DNA of 64,000 bases, from contig NC_061869.1 of assembly GCF_907164915.1 (NCBI RefSeq), positions 13,228,221 through 13,292,220 on the forward strand, given 5' to 3'. The notes under the pieces are model-generated. The model was not told the DNA's origin. It was given only the letters and a program-made list of their open reading frames with translations, and ran no database searches. How positions within the stretch are numbered: position 1 is the first letter of the stretch; each line of letters opens with the position of its first letter. A program made the translations under genes and the position numbers. Source of the DNA: Impatiens glandulifera (lineage: Eukaryota > Streptophyta > Magnoliopsida > Ericales > Balsaminaceae). This document shows, piece after piece, positions 31,827 to 44,224 of the stretch.

Positions 31827-34800
31827 CTACAGCTCGCTGTAGTTGCGCCAAACTGCTCGAAACTCCTCCCGAAATGTGTTCAGACGTGCCTTCAGATTAG
31901 GTGTCCTAAAGCTTGCATGAACAAGGCTTGCTATCATATCAGAAAGAAAGATAGTCCAAATCAGCACAAATAAATACAGCACACAAACCATTCCCATGAC
32001 CTAACGATTTCATTGAAATAGTAATTACCAAGTAAACCAATAACAAGAGCCCACAGAACAGTCAACAGTCCACTGGAGACAAACCAAAGGATGAAGCTCA
32101 CTGTAAAAGATTAAATCAACCATATTAGATTATTAATCACAATCCTGTAGGAGTTTTCAACACAAAATCAACAACCATGATTTAATTCACTAAGATACTG
32201 AATTCACTTACAAGTAGAGAAAACAAGCACAAAAAACAAACGAGGCCGTCCACAAATGTATATTGCTCTTTTAGCAGATGAACGCCCACGGATAACAGGT
32301 CTGGAAATTACAACAGTTAGACAACCAGGAGCTTGTTTAATCTTTTTTTTTCCAAAATATAAAAGACCCAAATAGTTGATGATACGATCAAAGAAGTGAT
32401 TGATGATGGAACCATATCACTTGCTTTTGACTACAATGAGAGTAAAATGACATACGTAAGAGGAGGCCTCATCTTTGCAGCTAAATGTGGAGACAACTGT
32501 CTCACAGTTCTAGTCACTTTCTCATTAAAGGTACCTGCAAAACTGAGGCAAAGATAAAATCAACTAGTTGATAGCCACTTATGCACGAATAACAACAAAA
32601 AATAGCATAAATTAGATTAGATCAAACAGAGTTCTTGGTTACAAGCTTCTTTCCCTAAGAAACTAGAAGCCTTGGGCAACTGCTTTAATAACATTTAGTA
32701 TTTTTTATTTTTATTTTACAATTTTGTTATCAGGGTGCCCAGGCCAGCTTTCGCTCATCTGGACCAATTCACGGAGGAAGTTAGCACAACAATCCACCAC
32801 ATTGACCTCTCATTTTAAATCTGGTGCTTTCAATAAGAATCGAACTCGAACATGAAACTTCATAATAGTAAGACCCTTAGCCCAAACCTCTTCTTGTCAC
32901 TGGGTAGGTGGATTTTGAAGCCTCGTTACAGCTCAAAACTTTTGTATGACAGTCAAACTATTTCCTTTTGATATTTAATTTCAAGCTAAAACTTATAAAA
33001 GAAAAAGAAAAGAATGCCTAAGTCCTAACTACTGTACAACTCAAAAACTATCACATTTACATTTACCAACCACTATCTCACATGGAGAAGAAACAATGAT
33101 GGGTTCTCATTCTTCAGATGTACTCAGTTGATCCTATTATAAGTACACCAGAAGTATTTTCTTCTATCCATTTTACATGACAAATTGGCAAGGTTGTTAT
33201 GATCACTTTCCCAGTCAAGTAACATTATTAACCGTCAAATCAAAAATATTATTCATAAATTTTTGGTCACTAATATTTCATTAGTAAACACACAAATATT
33301 CATTCTTCCCTATAAACTCCGTCAATATGACCTTGCCAAACTTCTGATGATGTCCAAGCTCAAAATGACACTGATATACAAAGGTATGCAATGCAGCACT
33401 GACTCCAACAGAAAATTACAATGATTGAAGAAACTTGGGGCCTCGTTTGATATCAGATTATTTGAATAACCAAGTGGTTATTTCAAAATAACCTTGTTTG
33501 ATGTAGGTTATAGAAAATTATATTATTTAGGTAAAATGGAGGTGAAAATTGGGAGCAGAGGATCTCCCCTCGGTAAAATGATATAGGGTATATATAACTA
33601 TATAATGAATAACTATTAGTTTTAGAAAAGAGAGAAAGTACTTTAGTTGATGATTTGAATGATGTGATTGATGAATAAATTGTTTCTTAGTAGGTTAATT
33701 GGAAACAATCTCAAATAACCCGCATCAGACAAGGCCTTCGTGTTTCTCCCCATTTCAAATTTCTTTCATGTAGTATTAACTATTATTGTTACATGGATAG
33801 TGTTATGAGGGGATAAGGTTAGGGCTAACGCCCTATAGTTGGAGTAACAGTTAGTGAGAATTACAAATAAAATAGATTAATAATGATTATGTTGTAGTTA
33901 TCAAAAGAATTAGTTGAAAACTCTTACTAATCACTACTACAATCTTGGGCATAAGGCCTAACCCTATCCCCTCGTAACAGATAGCTACTCAATTTTCCCA
34001 CCATATGATTTTGATTAGTTGAAAGGTGATATATTTATTACCATATAGTTTCATTCGTTGCTTTAGCTATTTGATTCAGCTGAGTTTGTGCACTTAGTTA
34101 TATACTACAACATAAGGGGATCTGTAGATAGGTTATTGACCCAACATTCTCAAGATTCTTTAAATGACAATACAAACCAGATAGAGCTGGGATGGAGGTC
34201 AATTTCTTAGACGAGAACAGGAGAGGGGAACAGAATCCCTTTATACCTCCAAACCCGTTGCCATCACTACTACTACCAAACTACAAATGGTTCTGACAAT
34301 GGCAGTGGACAAGGGTAACTCTTTGTGACAACAAACAAAATTGCTATATAGCAGATGGATAAAATCAGTGAGTCAATAAACACAAATGTGAATAACCGCC
34401 AAAGCAGAAGAATCTCATGATAAACAGATCACTTAAAATGTGTTCAGTTTCTAATCAGGACATTAATTGCTTCCTGATCACATCACAAGATATAACAAAG
34501 CCCATGATGCAGCCAGTTCAATTTCAGATAAAAACAATGAAAGTTGTCCTCAACAGAACTGTTCATAGGGAAATAAGGCTGGTAGCATATTTACAACTTA
34601 TTTTATAACTAGTCTAAAGACTCGTGCTTGTAGAGAGTTTTCACATTCAAATTCCAGCCTAAATTAGCTATTTGATCATAATCAATAAAATTATATGCAT
34701 GGACTTACCTATCATTCAAGATTGCTATGCTCAGTGCCATGAGAGCAGCAGCAATGATAGCAAGTGGCCTCCTCAGAAATCCTAGGCCTGTAAATCACAA

Positions 34801-35256
34801 CAAGATACATCCATAAGTTTGCAAAGATAGATGAAAGACACACAAGTGAGAGAACAAAGATAGACCCTGCTTTACCCAAGATGCACACGATCATAATGAA
34901 GTAATTGGTCCTGTAGCTGCAAAATCCACACGGAAACTAAAAATGAGAAATATTCCCAATAAACTCGAAAAGAAACACAGGGATTCCATATCATCTATGA
35001 TCATAATCGATCATAGTTCAGATTAACAAACAGAAAAGTAAAATCTATCTATGATTGATTGGAATCTTCATGAGAGAGGAAAGAATAAGGGAACGCACTA
35101 GTAGAGATTGCACTTGAGACGACTGTTCCATTTGGAGTATGAACGAGGAAAAGTGAATCTGGAGAAGAATTCTGAAACAGGACGAGGAGGTGAAGACCAG
35201 TCAACTTCCCGGAGAGCTTCAACCAGATCTCCAGCCGTAACGCTGCTCCAATCCAT
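31827..35256 (-). CDS. PRA1A: PRA1 family protein, PRA1.A type, 209 residues
   Basis: I read seven exons on the minus strand: 35256-35099, 34916-34876, 34787-34709, 32542-32456, 32300-32212, 32100-32029 and 31930-31827. All have GT..AG borders and the frame is continuous (630 nt with stop, 209 residues, the length I know for Arabidopsis PRA1.A1). The start MDWSSVTAGDLVEALREVDW and the next stretch with PPRPVSEFFSRF are conserved in the family. Two hydrophobic blocks lie at about residues 57-90 and 140-182, separated by a basic loop with IRGRSSAKRAIYICGRPR; the C-terminus ends REEFRAVWRNYSEL. PRA1 proteins sit in ER/Golgi/endosome membranes as four short helices and bind prenylated Rab GTPases. 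Intron 3 (2.2 kb) is filled with a SINE and two MITEs. Exon 4 uses the AG at 32543, not the later GCAG, because only that choice keeps the frame. Confidence 0.95.
32700..32920 (-). mobile_element. tRNA-derived SINE in PRA1 intron 3
   Basis: The minus strand contains AAGAGGTTTGGGCTAAGGG and then TGTTCGAGTTCGATTCTTAT, which resemble pol III A and B boxes. A body ending GGGCACCCTGATAACAAAAT and an A/T-rich tail (TTTTTTATTTTTATTTTAC on +) follow. This is the layout of a full plant SINE. No clear target duplication was found. Confidence 0.65.
33437..33738. mobile_element. MITE of the GGCCTTGTTCGG family, copy 2, in PRA1 intron 3
   Basis: The left end GGGCCTCGTTTGATATCAGA and the right end, reversed, GGCCTTGTCTGATGCGGGTT, followed by TATTTGA. 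The interior is AT-rich with no frame. It shares its termini with 31143 and 36066, while the interior is more divergent. Confidence 0.65.
33801..33979. mobile_element. Short MITE (~179 bp) in PRA1 intron 3
   Basis: The ends TGTTATGAGGGGATAAGGTT and (reversed) TGTTACGAGGGGATAGGGTT are inverted and match at 17 of 20 positions. The whole could fold as an imperfect hairpin. Confidence 0.75.
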
Positions 35257-35476
35257 TTGAAAACCCTAGGAAACAGGTTCTGTAACAGCGGTAAGTTCAA
35301 TTGAGCCAATCAAGAACGAAACACAGAGATAGATTGATTATAGATGGAAGGAATTGAATGATCAATCGATGGCGAATTCACAGAGAAATGGGTCGTAGTC
35401 TGAAAATGCAGATTGTAGAGAGAAGAACAAAAGGGAGGAATAGTGGGGAAATTGATAAAATTTGTAAAAATAACCA

Positions 35477-35662
35477 TTTTAGACTAAAATACTTTTTCGC
35501 GTGAAGTAATAACCCGATAATGTTTACAAAAATAATCTTAATACGATAATGTTTGTAAAAATAATTTCGCGTTGCGTTACGAGATTTTATTTTTGTAAAT
35601 ATTCTTTCACGTCACGAACTTCATGCGCCACGTGACGCGAAAGGGTATTTTCGTCTTAGACA
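35477..35662. repeat. Inverted-repeat element in the PRA1 upstream region
   Basis: TTAGACTAAAATACTTTTTC on the left pairs with CGTCTTAGAC preceded by AAAGGGTATTTT on the right (reversed: GTCTAAGACGAAAATACCC). CGCG and CACGTGACGCG motifs occur inside. It lies ~220 bp upstream of the PRA1 start codon, so it could add G-box-like CACGTG to the promoter; that effect is inference. Confidence 0.55.
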
Positions 35663-35829
35663 AACCGAAAATATCTTTTTTTTATCAACTTTATTAAACT
35701 TTCTTAATCTTTATTGGATTTTGAATTAAGGACTAAAATTATGTTTTATACTATACGAGACTTCAAGATTTAGGTTTGTTCAGTATAAGTTATTTGAAAG
35801 AAAAATGGTAATACTTAATAATTTTGATG

Positions 35830-35831
<2 letters not shown>

Positions 35832-35884
<53 letters not shown>
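35832..35884. repeat. TA microsatellite
   Basis: A pure TA run of about 53 bases. Confidence 0.95.
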
Positions 35885-35890
<6 letters not shown>

Positions 35891-36065
35891 ATATTTAGTA
35901 TTTTGATAAATTAATTGAAAGATTTGATAAATGAGATGGAGCTATGATTATGTTTAATTTTTTTTATATCTAAAAAACTAGGATTGTTTCTTTCTTTGTT
36001 TTTTAAGTGGCTTCATCTTGACGGGAAAATAATTTGTTTGATTCTTGTTACCTTCAGATATTTTA

Positions 36066-36353
36066 ACTTAGGCTTTGTTCGATTGGGGTTATTTAAATAA
36101 TTCAACCCACTCAAACATTTTTTTACTCTCTCTCATCGATCTCTAATCAATCAATCAGATCACTTAATTCATTACTCAAAATACTAAAATACTCTTTATT
36201 TTAAATTATTATTTATTATTTTATTATTTTATTATTATATATTAATACCAAGTAATTTTACTAAATATATTCTCGTCTTCTCAAAATCATCACCAATCAT
36301 TATTATTTTTCCCCTTTAGGTTATTACAATAACCCCAATTCAAACAAAGTCTT
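36066..36353 (-). mobile_element. MITE of the GGCCTTGTTCGG family, copy 3
   Basis: The left end TAGGCTTTGTTCGATTGGGG and right end CCCCAATTCAAACAAAGTCTTA are inverted. The interior ACTCTTTATTTTAAATTATT is the reverse of the interior phrase in copies 1 and 4. Confidence 0.8.
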
Positions 36354-36760
36354 AAAAAGAAAAAAAAGAAAAAAGAGTAAAAAACAAAGAAGTATTTGAT
36401 TAATTTTTAGATAATTTTTTTTTGGGATGAATAATATAAGAGATAAGGTGGGATAAGTTTTATTTACTTGGATTATAAATTGAAATACATAACTAAATTG
36501 ATAAAAATAATTTAAAATTTTAATTTTGTGATTGGTTTAATTAACCCCAATTCGAACAAAGCCTTAAAAAGAAAAAAAGAAAAAAGAGTAAAAAACAAAG
36601 AAGTACTTGATGATTAATTTTTAGATAATTTTTTTTTGGGATGAATAATATAAGAGATAAGGTGGGATAAGTTTTATTTACTTGGATTATAAATTGAAAT
36701 ACATAACTAAATTGATAAAAAATAATTTAAAATTTTAATTTTGTGATTGGTTTAATTAGC
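36334..36760. repeat. ~211-bp tandem duplication starting at a MITE end
   Basis: CCCCAATTCAAACAAAGTCT (36334) and CCCCAATTCGAACAAAGCCT (about 36545) each start a near-identical ~211-base block that includes GATGAATAATATAAGAGATA and ATTTTGTGATTGGTTTAATT. The duplication carried the right terminus of the MITE with it. Confidence 0.85.
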
Positions 36761-37506
36761 CCATCAGGGCGTTTCTAGTTCCTACATAAGCCTAGTAAAG
36801 ATAGACTAACTCCATAAACAGCCCATTAAAAAATAATTAGTAAAACTCATACATATCTACCAATGGATCAAATATTTATCAGATATAAACAAAATAAATT
36901 TATAATAATTTTAAAATGTGTCAAATATTTAATAAATCACGAAATAATATTAAATAAAAAAAATATTTAAACTAATTAATACAATTAAATTTATTCATGT
37001 TATTTTTTATTTTCTAAGTGAAATTAAAAATATAAATAATATAAACTATACATTTCTTATATTTCATAAATTTATAATTAATTCTTAATTTATTTAGAGT
37101 AAAAAGTATATAAATATTCACTTCTATTTTTTTAGCTTCAATGTCTACTTATTGTATCTAAATCATTCTAGAAATACATATTTAAAATTAGTTAGTCCTT
37201 AACTTCAGTTTCACCTCGAGGGTCTTCGGAGAGAACTATAATTTTATTTTATTAGTTAAATAAAAATTGACCGTCGATTTACGCATACCACTTGTTCGAC
37301 GAAATGCTTATATTTTTTTTAGGTCTTGAAATGAAAAGTTTTTTAATTTTTTTTTTTACTTCAAATGATTTAGAATTCAATAGATGTTAGGATATAAAAT
37401 TCTGTTTTATTTTATTTATGTAATTTTGGAAAGACCTTCATTATTATTAGGGTAAGAATGAGTAATTTTAAAATGATTTTTTGAAGTAAAAAGTAACTAT
37501 ATATTC
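36761..37506. other. AT-rich stretch, no feature seen
   Basis: No coding frame or clear repeat. Confidence 0.55.
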
Positions 37507-37775
37507 TCTAATGCCTGGTTCGGATTGAGGTTTTTAAAAGAATTTAGAGAGGGAAAAATGTAATGATTGATGATGATTTTGAAAAAATGATGATTATTTT
37601 TGGTAAAATAAATTAAAGGGTATTGATATATATTAATAAAATAAAAATAATAATTTAAAATAAAGAATATTTTAGTATTTTGGTTAATAAAATGAATGAT
37701 ATGATTGTTGAAAATTAATTGATTAAAAAATTGATTTTAATGATTTTTTTAGAAAACAAAAGAGAACCCGACTTA
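37507..37775 (+). mobile_element. MITE of the GGCCTTGTTCGG family, copy 4
   Basis: It starts TGCCTGGTTCGGATTGAGGT and ends near AGAGAACCCGACTTAAG. The interior TTTAAAATAAAGAATATTTT followed by AGTATTTTGGTTAATAAAAT matches copy 1 and, reversed, copy 3. The terminal match is weaker than in copy 3. Confidence 0.6.
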
Positions 37776-38507
37776 AGAAAATAATGAGTCATTCAACATC
37801 AGTAATATAACCCTTACATACTTTCCTAACAAATGTTTGATAGTTAATTTTTATATGAAATATCAAATCAGGAATTGTCTTGTCAACCAAATGTTTAACC
37901 ATCCTTACATACTTTCCTAACAAATGAGATAATGATTAACATTTTTTTAAAGCAAAACATTAATGTTTAATTGCACAAATGTTATAAAAAATATGCATTA
38001 GCTATCCATGAGACCACTGAAAAAGTTAATGGGAAAAATCAAAACAAATTAGCAAGTTAATTTGTATAAAATCTCAAAGAATGAAAATCCCCAAAAATAT
38101 TCAAAGCTAATTTATTTGACTAACCTATTGTGAACATAAAAGAACACTACTAGATTGATTTTTTATAATATAATTTAACCACAACCAATAATAAATAAAA
38201 ATATTTGTTCTTCATAATAAAAAAGATGATCAAATATCTTTTCAAAATAAACTATTTGTGACAACCTAAACCAATTCATCATCCACAATATTTAAAAATA
38301 TAATAATCAAAATTCATCATGATTTAACCATTCATTTGGGAGGAAAAAGAATCCATAAAAACTTAAGTAGTACAACACATTGAAACATCCAAAACAACGA
38401 AAAATGAAACAAAGAAAAGGGTAGAATAATTGCAAACTTGTTTATCCAGGTCCAAAGTAAATCTAGAAAAATCTCAAGAGAAAATAGTAAGGTAGGACGA
38501 TCTTAAC

Positions 38508-40436
38508 CTAAGAAGGTCCTAGGAACAATTCGGCGAGATCAATGTTAATTTTATAGGGATTTGGCGGCAAGGGCTTCATTAGCTCTGTATCTTCATCAAT
38601 GCTTCATAATCACAAATATAAAATAATAAGTTTCAAGTATTAAATCTATCAAAAAGATAATAGTTGAACTCAAAAAATCCAAGAAATTGAAGGTAAAGTA
38701 TCATACTTACATATTCTAAATATGTTATTCCTTATTTGTCTTAAGTGATTGACATTTGTATGTATCTGCAATAAAAAAACCATAAAAAATCAGATTACAG
38801 TAAAATGATGATTAATTATTATAACATTTAAATTAATTTAAAAGATATCTGATTCTCCTTGAGAGAGCAGAAATTTGAGATAATTTGATTACAAATTTTG
38901 TTATTTTCTTCCAACAACTCTCCAGTTACGCCTAATGTAGCTGCAATAGAAAAAGAATTATTGTTATTTTTAATTTGAAATGAAAACTCCGTCTAATTGT
39001 AAAAGACACCAAAAATCTCTAAAATTTCACAACAAAATTTCAGGTTCAATTTACGATTATTTGTCACAAAATAAAAGTTTTGAATAGGAAACCTTTGAAT
39101 TCGGCAGACTCATGCGAATTAATAGAATCCACATAGAGATTTAGTTTCTCATCATCCAGTTTCTGTCTATCCTATTTTTGAAAAGAAAATAAGAATCATT
39201 AATAAATAACAATTTCATTATTAATTTCAATACGAAATTTGAATATTTGTAATGTAGGAGTAACTTAAAATAGGTATAGTTTAAAGATAGACCGTACAAA
39301 TAATTAAGAAAATATAAATTTAATTTTTTTTATAATTTCTTTTTCCTGCAAATCATAAAACATTAAATTTTTTCATGATTTAAACATAAAGAATCAAAAA
39401 CAAATGATATTAATAGGTTATGATCCAAGAAACACTAACAATTATCCATTTGATGCGAAGTGCAACATCGCGAATTGTCTTTTTAGGCATACGAGCAGCG
39501 ATCTTTGAGTACTTGGCAATTTTGGGCTCACATGCATATCTGAAATGTGTGTATATATATATTAATGAGACTTATGCTTATTTAAAAAATAGAATAAATT
39601 ATTACTGTACGAGTCATCATAAATTAATTAAAATGAGAAAATAGACAAAGAAAATATAGAGCATCCTACAAAAAATACAATTAAAATGATACTCTTTATA
39701 TTGATAAGAAATGAGAAAAATTAAATTAATACAAAAAAGTAAAGTATTATACATAAATAAATGAGAATAAAAGAACCAACAAGACATCTCAAAATAATAA
39801 TAAGAAAATATAAAATTCATTTACTTATTATATATTTATTAAGGAGTCGACTCAGATAATATGCATAATTATTTTAGGATAGACAATAAATGATTACAAA
39901 ACAAGTCTCAAGATTAGTGTCATCTTAGACTACAATATAACAAGAAAGATACAAACAAACAAATATAAATTCATTTACCTGCTTCGAATACGACAAGACA
40001 TACTTGATGCATAATTATGTTAATACACACAATCTAGTGATTATAAAACAAGTTAAGACAACCTAGATCATAAGTTACACATAATTAAATTAGGAAAAAA
40101 AATAAAAACAATATTAAGTCATTTTCTTTTTCAAGATTCTTAAAACACCTAAAGTTAATATAACAAATATAATTAGATTAATATACAAAATCAAATTATT
40201 TTTTCAATGTAGCACGAAGCTAATCCATTTAATTAAAATTATGTGAATTAGGTTTGTCCCATTTAGATATGCATATTTTTCTTGTTCAAACTAATCAAAT
40301 TCACTTAGATTGAAAATAAATAAATAAATAAGGAGATATTGAGAAATTACATGGTAAGCAATTTTTCCAACTGAGCTTGTTCATCCTTAGACCACTTCGA
40401 AATTTGAGGATCGTACCAAAGAGATGTTGAATCCAT
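38508..40436 (-). pseudogene. Array gene A: SANT/DUF3755-like, splice lesions
   Basis: Minus-strand exons by comparison with the other copies: E1 40436-40351, E2 39539-39440, E3 about 39345-39316, E4 39171-39093, E5 38931-38858, E6 38765-38711, E7 38590-38508. E1-E2 give a SANT-like domain (ISKWSKDEQAQLEKLLT, then EPKIAKYSKIAARMPKKTIR and DVALRIKW). E5-E7 give the DUF3755-type tail: GVTGELLEENNKICNQIISN, NVNHLRQIRNNIF, then ELMKPLPPNPYKINIDLAEL. Order and spacing match plant DUF3755 proteins such as the Arabidopsis At3g07565 type (from memory). Lesions: the first Met of the family is lost (an internal Met is used), the E3 donor is destroyed, and the E5 donor is GA instead of GT. E3 is 30 nt, so skipping it keeps frame. 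I call it a pseudogene, though a shorter product is possible. Confidence 0.7.
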
Positions 40437-40802
40437 ATGAGATTTGATTTCCAAAGGTCTGCAATGTTTAAAGTATAGGAAAAATTCTTCAATGTCCCTT
40501 TAAATACAACATTTATTTGTGGATAAACTTTAAGAGGGATTGGAATATTTTTTTTGCATGATTTATATATTTGACAAAAATATTATTATTATTTTTTAAT
40601 TTACTTTTCCCTTTTTTTCCAACTCATTTCACATAAAAAAATATTTATCAATGCTAATTCTAAAAAAAAAAGATTTATCAATTCAAATTACATTTTTATA
40701 TCAAAATCACTTTTATTATTTATTTAATAATTATTAAAAGTAAGTGTAATTGTAACAAATTATCACTTTGTAAAAAGATCCATGAAAATATTACAGCTTA
40801 AT

Positions 40803-42568
40803 TCAAAATCTTCCAGTAAAGATGTCATACCTTTCTTGGCTTAAAACATTGAAGTTTTCAATTATCTACAAGAATAAAAACAATAAAAAATAGATTAGTG
40901 AAAAAGAATGATTAATTATTGAAGAAAATTCTTAAACCATTTATTGAATCTAACATTTAAGTTAGAAAATGTGATTCACCTTGAAAAAGATGATATTTGT
41001 GATAATTTCATCTAGAACATTGTCCTTTTTTTCAACCATCTCACCAATCACACCTAATATAGATCAAATAAAAAACGATAATTTAGTTTTAGTTCTCAAA
41101 CGAAAGCTTGAAGAAAACTACAACATTATAATAATCTAATAAATCTTGAGACTTTAACAATATGCAAGATTAAGTGTTCGGATAAGATGAAGAAAATGTA
41201 TAGAATAAGGCAACCTTGGAATGAGTCGGCTTCATCTGGATTAACATGAGCCACCAAGATGTTTGGTTTTTCATCAAATGTTCTTTTTGTATCCTATGTT
41301 TAAAAAGAAAACAAGAACAATTAATAAATGAAGGATCTCATTCATAATTATAAAATAATTTGAAATGAAGGATTCAACAAATAATTAAGAAAATACCATT
41401 TCATCATTGTTCTCAATTCCTTTTCCATTATTCTTCACCAAATCCTGCTTATCATAAAACATCAATTGTTTTCATGGTTCAATCATAATAAAGGAACAAA
41501 TGAGATTAGTACTATAGTTATGAATTGAGGAACACAAACAGTCATCAATTTGACGCGGGATGCCACATCAAGAACTGTCTTGTCATTGAAATGTCGAGCA
41601 ATCTTTGCATAGTTGACTAAGTTGGGCTCCGAATACCTGAAAAAATAATTATTTAGACTTATTCTTATTGTGCTGCTAGCTAGTATGCATCTTTCATTTC
41701 TCTCAATAATGTTGGAATTTTGCTTTCTTAATTCTAAAATGAGCTTTTATTTTTGTTGAACTACATTGAATTTAATCATAACTTTAGAAAAACATAATGA
41801 TAGTAGCTGTTCTAAGTTAATAAAATAAGAGAATAATGAAAATATACTTTAGCTCAACCGAAAAAGAAAAACAAATGATAACTCACTTATTTATTTCCAG
41901 ATTCTCAACATAACGAAAAAGTTATATATTCTTATTAGATTAAGATATACAATATAAACACAAGATCTAAAAAGAAAAACTAGTCAATTAATACAGTATT
42001 CTTGTTATTAACAACAATGAGAAAAATCAAACGAATGCAAAACAAAAATATCTATTATAAGGTAATAAAAAAATGAGAATAAAAAACACAAACATGACCT
42101 CAAATTAATAATAAAATAACACAATTAAGTGATTACAAATCAAGTTACACATTATGTATCATAACTTAGATTTCATTTTCAATAGAACAATATATAAAAA
42201 TAAATATCAAATTCATTTATCTGTTTTCGCGATCTTTGAAATAACCAAATACGACAAAAAATAAGTTCGATGAGAAACAAAATCTAATAATTATAAAACA
42301 AGCCAAGAAATCTGATACATATGTTAGATTAGCGAAACAATGAAAACAATATTAACGTCAACTCGATATGTCCGATCAAGATCTGCATATTTATCATGTA
42401 GCAAGATAACGAAGTATTTTTAAATATGCAAAACAAATAAAGAGATTGACTAATTAACCTGATAAGCAATTTTTTCAACTGAGCTTGTTCATCGTTAGAC
42501 CACTCGGAAATTTGAGTATTGTGCGAAAGAGATGTTGAATCCATATGAACTTTGCTTCTTGATGCCAT
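40803..42568 (-). CDS. Array gene B: SANT/DUF3755-like protein lacking the last exon, ~156 residues
   Basis: Six minus-strand exons: 42568-42459, 41636-41540, 41444-41397, 41293-41215, 41053-40980, then 40865 to a stop at 40803-40805. All borders are GT..AG and the frame is open throughout. It starts MASRSKVHMDSTSLSHNT. The SANT-like part has ISEWSNDEQAQLKKLLIR and YAKIARHFNDKTVLDVASRV; the tail segment has GVIGEMVEKKDNVLDEIITN and ENFNVLSQER. The donor after QER (40830-40829) is kept, but no family-type last exon (PLPP...) lies before the next gene, so either the protein ends 9 codons later or transcripts splice onward into gene A, 370 bp away. SANT-like domains usually bind DNA or histone tails; the role here is not known. 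Confidence 0.65.
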
Positions 42569-42659
42569 CAAATCAAATTCCAATGTTCTACTTTGTTTAA
42601 AATATAAGCAAATCTCTTCAAACTTGCTCTAAAGAAAATCTTTATTTATGGAGAAATTT

Positions 42660-43860
42660 TAAAAAGAAAATATTTAATTGTTAATGTATCTACATTATTA
42701 TTAATTACTCATTAGTAAAAATTAAAGAACATTTTTAGAAAAAAATTAATTTTTAAAAAGAAATAGATTATATGTGGTATTCATCGTTTTATCAAATTGG
42801 TAAAAAATACAAAATGAAATTATTTGGAAAAGAATTAAATAATGAACATTTTTCTATATAGAATAATTTTAAAATTTGGTAGAATAATAACTTTTCTGTT
42901 ATTTAGTTAATTATTTAGTTTTTACCATTGTAATTCATTTTTTCCTAGAATAATTTTATCAATTTCAATTACACATTTTATATTAAATACAAATACAATT
43001 ATTTTTATAATTTCTTTTGTTAATTATCTAATAGGATTTTGTTAAATAATTGACACAATTATATATTACATTTTAAAAGTGATCACCAAAATATTATAAA
43101 TTAATGTAAAAGATGTGATAGGATAGGTATAAATTACAATATGGATAACTGATACAAATAATCACATTTTTTTACAGTCAAAATTTAATTTAATATATAC
43201 TTTAGAAAAATAGTTATGAAACATTAGAATTTAAAATTCTCATTATTTTCATTTAAAAAAAATGAAACAAAGTTATATTATATATATATATTGTTATATA
43301 TATTTGTTATAAAAAACTTATTATTACTTAATAGTTTTGAGATAGAAACTTAATTAAAACCATAACACCTTAATATTATAAGACAATATTTCTTTGAAAG
43401 AGTTTATGGAAAAAAATCAAAACAAATTAGGAAAAAATGTATAAAATCTCAAAAAGAAAGGAAGATCCCCAAAATCCAATGGAGATTCTTAATTTATTTG
43501 ACCAACCTATTTGAACAAAGAAGATTGGATTTTAATTTTAATATAATCTAATAACCACAACCGATCAATATAATTTTTTTCTTCATAATTAAAAAGGATG
43601 ATCAAATATCTTCTCAAAATAAACTAATTTCAAACCACAAAAACAAATTCATCCAGACTACAAAATAATTATTTAGAAAAAAACTAAAATTCATCATGAT
43701 TAACCATTTATTGGTGAGGACAAAAATACATGAAATCTCAAACAATTTAACTCATTCAAATATCTAAAACAACCAAAAATCAAACAAGAATATAGTAGAA
43801 TGGTGCTAACTTTATTATCCGAAAGTAAATTAAGACGAATCCAAGAGAACGACAACAAGG
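42660..43860. other. Intergenic, promoter side of B and downstream of C
   Basis: AT-rich DNA matching 58370-59560 in block 2. It includes a short TATATATA run at about 43278-43306 that is longer in block 2. No gene. Confidence 0.6.
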
Positions 43861-44224
43861 TAAGATAATCTTAACCGATGAGTAAGTTGACGACATCAAT
43901 GCTTTGTTAGCTCTAGCTCTATATCTTCTTCCATGCTTCATAATAAAAATTATCAAACAATAAGTTTCAAGTATTAAATGTTAAACCTTCCAAAAAATTA
44001 TAATTGAACTCAAAAATTCCAAAATTTAAACTGAAGGAAAGATTGAAGATAAAGTATTATACTGCCTAAACATTTTAAATATATTATTTTTTATTTAGCT
44101 TAAAAGATTGAAATTTTTATGTATCTATATAAAATAAAACACAAAAAATTCAAATTAGAGAAAATGACGATTAATTATTGTAGAAAACTCGATCTAGTAT
44201 TTATTTTAATTCGGAGGATGGGTT

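Noticed and set aside
32456..32531. PRA1 exon 4 starting at the GCAG before GTACC
   Set aside because: That acceptor puts a stop after three codons; the AG 11 bases upstream gives the conserved S-F-A-G-T-F frame.
35049..35309. 86-residue minus-strand frame over PRA1 exon 1
   Set aside because: A different frame from the conserved MDWSSV... start; shadow of the real exon.
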